DNA of 35,831 nt from JAQCEJ01 sp040881995 (GTDB lineage: Bacteria > Planctomycetota > Planctomycetia > Planctomycetales > Planctomycetaceae), in assembly GCA_040881995.1 (NCBI GenBank), contig JBBECD010000078.1, forward strand, positions 1 through 35,831, written 5' to 3'. The translations under genes were made by a program, and so were the position numbers. Below, piece by piece: positions 32,644 through 35,831 of this stretch (its first letter is position 1; every line of letters starts with the position of its first letter). The notes below the pieces were generated by a model. It searched no databases. It saw nothing but the letters and a program-made list of their open reading frames with translations, and was not told the origin of the DNA.

Positions 32644-35600
32644 ATGACTAATCATTGGCCTCGTCGCATCATCGTCGCATTCGCCGTGCTGATGGTCATC
32701 TATTGTGTGATCGTCATCGGCTTTGTCACGACCAGTCCGGACATCGGTCTGCGTTGCCTGCTCATTGGCCGAACCGGACCTGATCCGCTTCAACCGGGAA
32801 TCGAAATTCAGTCGCTTCCGTCGGTCAACAGCTTGACGGACGATCGGCCCGCCAACGGCAGCGTTCTGCTCCGGGTCGGCGAGCAACCGATTCGCACCTA
32901 TCGTGACTTTCCCGCCGCGCTCGAATGGCTGCGGCAGGCTGATCCGAGCGGTCAGCCGTTGTATGAAGGGACGAATCCCTATCTGACCGGCGAGCCGATT
33001 CCCCGGCCGGTGATTGCCGTCGAAGGCATCGGGACGTTTGTCGAAATCGAATTTCTGGCGGGGGACGATCCGGTCGTCCGTCGCACGTATTTGCAGATCA
33101 ATTCGCTCCCCTGGTCCACTCTCATTCAAACGATGATCTGGTTTTCGCTGCAGTTGGGACTGACCAGCTTGTCCGGGTTGGCGTATTGGCATCGGCCGTT
33201 CGACAACGCCGCCCGTATGTTTTTTCTCATGACGCTGGTCACGATGGGAGCATTCGTGGGGGGATATCACTGGTGGGTGATCGCCAGCAACTTCTGGCTG
33301 AACTTTCCCTTCGTGGCGAGTGCCGTACTGGTTCCCGTGCTGCTGCTGAACTTTTTTTTGATTTATCCGCGCACCGACTTGGCGACGCCGCGCTGGCTCG
33401 GCACGGTGATTAAGCTGACTTACGTCCCTTCCGTCGCCGCCATCGGCTTTTTCTTGCTGACGCTGTGGAATCTTCAAATCGAATCCGCCAAACCCGCTGG
33501 CATCGCGTCGACCCAGCGGATGATGCAATCGATCGAATCTTTGCAGTACGGCATCAACGCGTACCTCTGCCTGTCGGCGGCGTATTTCGTGTGGACGGTG
33601 CTCCTGCTGATTCGCAGTTATCTGTCATCGCGAAATCCGCTCGAACAACGGCAACTCTGGTGGATGCTGTGCGCGGGAGTCTTCGCCGCCCTTCCCGTCG
33701 GCTACACGCTGTATCTCGCGCTATACGACCGGAGTTCGTTTGCGCTCGGATACGCCAGCGTGCCGATGTTCCTCGCCAGTTTATCGTTCATGCTGGCGTA
33801 CCTCGTGGGCATGGTCCGCTACAAGCTGCTGCTGATCGATCAGTTCGTCGATAAGGGGATGTGGTTTTACGTCACCAGCAGCGCCGTCGCCGTAATGTTC
33901 GGCACGATTATGGCGGGCGGAAGCCTCATCAGCCGCACGTTGAACAGTTCGCCGCAGCCGAAACAGGTGCTCGCCGTGTTTCTGACGACGGTGATGGTGA
34001 CGGTGATCATGCTGTGGATTCGCGATCGCGTGCAGCAGATTATCGATCGGCGGTTTTTCCGCGAGAAGTATCAGCTCGATCAACTGCTCGTTCGCGTGAA
34101 CCGCACGGTGGGGCATTTCGTCGATCAGCAGACGTTGTCGCAGCGGCTGATTCTATCGTGCCGCGACGTGCTGCGCGTCACCTGGGCCGCGTTCTATTTG
34201 CGAGACCGCACGGGGTCGGTGTTTCAGCTCGTGAACGTTTCCGACGGTCAGCAGATCGAACTGCAAATCGTCGCCCGACCCGAACTGATGGCGCTGCTCG
34301 CGGAGGAAACGACCTGGCAGCGCGAACAGGGACGCTGGCGCGAAGATTCGCCGATTCAGAATCTGCTGCACGTCCTAAAGGCCGATCTCATTCAAACGCT
34401 GACGATCGACGGCGACGTGCTCGGCCTGGTGGCGCTCGGTCCGCGAGCCGATCAGTCGACCTTCACCGCGGAAGACGTGACGTTTTTGCAGGCGCTCAGC
34501 CACGTGACGACCGTCGCCTTGCAGGCGGCCCGCATCCATCAGAACTTGAATGCGCTGAACGAAGAATTGCAGACGAAAACCGAGAAGCTCTCGTCACAAC
34601 AGCGGCAGATCGCCCTGCTGCAATCGGAACTGTCGCAACAACAGACCATCGAGCCCGCGGAATCGAGCGACGTGTTTCATCGCGGCGCGATCAAAGGGAA
34701 CAGCCTGGCGCTCAGGAAAGTTCTCGATATGGCTCAAAAAGCGGCGCGCAGCGATGCCACGGTGCTGATCCGCGGCGAAAGCGGTTGCGGCAAGGAGCTG
34801 ATGGCGCTCGCCATTCACGAGAACAGTCCTCGAGCCAAAGGGCCGCTCGTTCCCGTCCATTGTGCCGCGCTGTCGCCGACCCTGCTCGAAAGTGAACTGT
34901 TCGGTCACGTTAAAGGGGCGTTTACGGGAGCCAACCAGGACCGCATGGGACGCTTCGAAATGGCCCGGGGGGGGACGCTGTTCCTCGACGAAATCGGCGA
35001 CATCTCTCCCGAGACGCAAATCAAGTTGCTCCGCGTGTTGCAGCAGCGGTGCTTCGAGCCGGTCGGTTCTTCCCGTACGGTCGACATCGACGTCCGCCTG
35101 ATCGCCGCGACGCACCGGTCGCTCGAACAGTTGATGACGACGGGCCAGTTTCGCGAGGATCTGTTTTACCGGTTAAACGTGATAACTCTCGATCTTCCGT
35201 CGCTGCGCGACCGGCCCGAAGATATCTTCGAACTGATCTGGCATTTTTTGAAGCGCGCCTGCCATCGGACGGGAAAGCGTTTGCTGCACATCGAACCCGA
35301 CGTGGTCGAAGTGCTCGAAAACTACCCGTGGCCCGGGAATATCCGCGAGCTGGAAAACGTGATCGAACGAGCGGTCGTCCTGTCGGATGGCAATACGCTG
35401 ACGATGCGCGAGTTACCCGATGTCGTGCTGGAAGGGGCGAAATCGCGCGACGAACGAACGGCGGCGGCCGATGGAACGGGCGGGACCGCGGTGAAAAAAA
35501 CGGTCCGCCCGCGGCGGGCGACATCGTTTTCGCCCGCTCCCCTGGCGATGCCGAGTCAGCGCGAGGTTTCTGTCCGAGAATTCGTTACCAACGGCGCGAA

Positions 35601-35724
35601 CGAGCGCGAGATTCTGCAGGAAGCCCTGAATTCGGCGGAAGGAAATCTGGCACAGGCGGCCCGAGCGCTCGGCCTGCCGCGAAGCACGTTCTACAGCCGA
35701 ATGAAAAAATACGGCCTGCGGTAA
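32644..35724 (+). CDS. Membrane-anchored sigma-54-dependent activator with ComP-like sensor
   Basis: A 1026-residue protein joining a membrane sensor to an NtrC-type output. Residues 9-28 are a TM helix; about 45-160 form an external PDZ-like segment (GSVLLRVGEQPIRTY); about 165-445 contain eight or so TM helices. The stretch VRYKLLLIDQFVDKGMWFY and the following IIDRRFFREKYQLDQLLVRVN is usual in ComP/LiaS-like histidine kinases. A GAF domain (about 490-635) and a coiled coil (640-675) follow. The AAA+ domain has Walker A GESGCGKE (711-718), the sigma-54 contact loop GAFTGA (758-763) and Walker B LFLDEIGD (779-786, with D782, E783). A Fis-type HTH (NLAQAARALGLPRSTFYSRM) closes the protein. 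It should activate sigma-54 promoters in response to a membrane or external signal. No kinase or receiver domain is present. No strong ribosome-binding site is visible at 32644. Confidence 0.92.
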   Translation: MTNHWPRRIIVAFAVLMVIYCVIVIGFVTTSPDIGLRCLLIGRTGPDPLQPGIEIQSLPSVNSLTDDRPANGSVLLRVGEQPIRTYRDFPAALEWLRQADPSGQPLYEGTNPYLTGEPIPRPVIAVEGIGTFVEIEFLAGDDPVVRRTYLQINSLPWSTLIQTMIWFSLQLGLTSLSGLAYWHRPFDNAARMFFLMTLVTMGAFVGGYHWWVIASNFWLNFPFVASAVLVPVLLLNFFLIYPRTDLATPRWLGTVIKLTYVPSVAAIGFFLLTLWNLQIESAKPAGIASTQRMMQSIESLQYGINAYLCLSAAYFVWTVLLLIRSYLSSRNPLEQRQLWWMLCAGVFAALPVGYTLYLALYDRSSFALGYASVPMFLASLSFMLAYLVGMVRYKLLLIDQFVDKGMWFYVTSSAVAVMFGTIMAGGSLISRTLNSSPQPKQVLAVFLTTVMVTVIMLWIRDRVQQIIDRRFFREKYQLDQLLVRVNRTVGHFVDQQTLSQRLILSCRDVLRVTWAAFYLRDRTGSVFQLVNVSDGQQIELQIVARPELMALLAEETTWQREQGRWREDSPIQNLLHVLKADLIQTLTIDGDVLGLVALGPRADQSTFTAEDVTFLQALSHVTTVALQAARIHQNLNALNEELQTKTEKLSSQQRQIALLQSELSQQQTIEPAESSDVFHRGAIKGNSLALRKVLDMAQKAARSDATVLIRGESGCGKELMALAIHENSPRAKGPLVPVHCAALSPTLLESELFGHVKGAFTGANQDRMGRFEMARGGTLFLDEIGDISPETQIKLLRVLQQRCFEPVGSSRTVDIDVRLIAATHRSLEQLMTTGQFREDLFYRLNVITLDLPSLRDRPEDIFELIWHFLKRACHRTGKRLLHIEPDVVEVLENYPWPGNIRELENVIERAVVLSDGNTLTMRELPDVVLEGAKSRDERTAAADGTGGTAVKKTVRPRRATSFSPAPLAMPSQREVSVREFVTNGANEREILQEALNSAEGNLAQAARALGLPRSTFYSRMKKYGLR

Positions 35725-35831
35725 CTCCGCGCAGCCGAACGCCGACTGACGTGCTTGGATTCCGTACTACTCATGGTCAGAATTTGCGCACGGCGCATAA
35801 AATTTTCTCTACGAAAGTGATAAGGTCAATT
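35725..35831. other. Right-edge region, nothing recognised
   Basis: The last 107 bases become AT-richer towards the end (taaaattttctctacgaaag) and may be a promoter region for a gene outside the window. No hairpin with a T-run is seen directly after the activator gene. Confidence 0.3.

Overview
The window looks like chromosomal DNA of a GC-rich member of the Planctomycetota. This is inferred from gene content: a fused ResB/CcsA cytochrome c assembly protein, a PQQ-propeller membrane protein opening with a WPGLRG segment, a sialate O-acetylesterase, an Ldh2-type dehydrogenase, Gfo/Idh/MocA and S9 peptidase genes, and many palindromic intergenic repeats. Genus cannot be set from the sequence alone. 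About 21 confident protein genes are present, with no rRNA, tRNA, CRISPR array or intact insertion sequence.

Layout. 1-5440: a lipoprotein with duplicated modules, then the large CcsBA-like protein. 5649-9208: an 18-cysteine Csp3-like copper-storage protein, converging on a PQQ-propeller/membrane protein, then an unidentified two-TM protein. 9209-13609 (minus): a hybrid histidine kinase whose sensor is an ethylene-receptor-type transmembrane domain, and a sialate O-acetylesterase with a terminator. 14020-18550 (plus): a large unknown membrane protein translationally coupled to an S9 peptidase. 18551-18936: a dead RAYT-type (REP-associated) transposase fragment held between two inverted, covarying REP modules. 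18937-20788 (minus): an Ldh2 dehydrogenase followed by a small membrane protein. 21058-25709: a half-size TauE/SafE protein, a small membrane protein, a Gfo/Idh/MocA oxidoreductase, an exported protein with duplicated domains, and an exported alpha/beta hydrolase.

25741-31664 (minus) is the most striking region. A P1B-type metal ATPase is fused in one chain to an SPFH/band-7 (HflK-like) domain, and it is followed by separate HflC-like and HflK-like genes that overlap by 4 bp and by a tiny acidic ORF. This suggests a metal-pumping ATPase built into an SPFH membrane microdomain. No ftsH is present in the window.

31665-32643 is a long non-coding stretch carrying a 105-bp tandem repeat with two hairpins per unit, and an AT-rich palindromic region in front of a sigma-54 activator. 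That activator (32644-35724) is membrane-anchored and combines a ComP-like sensor front end with GAF, AAA+ and Fis-type HTH domains.

Dispersed palindromic repeats of several families occur in most of the larger gaps.
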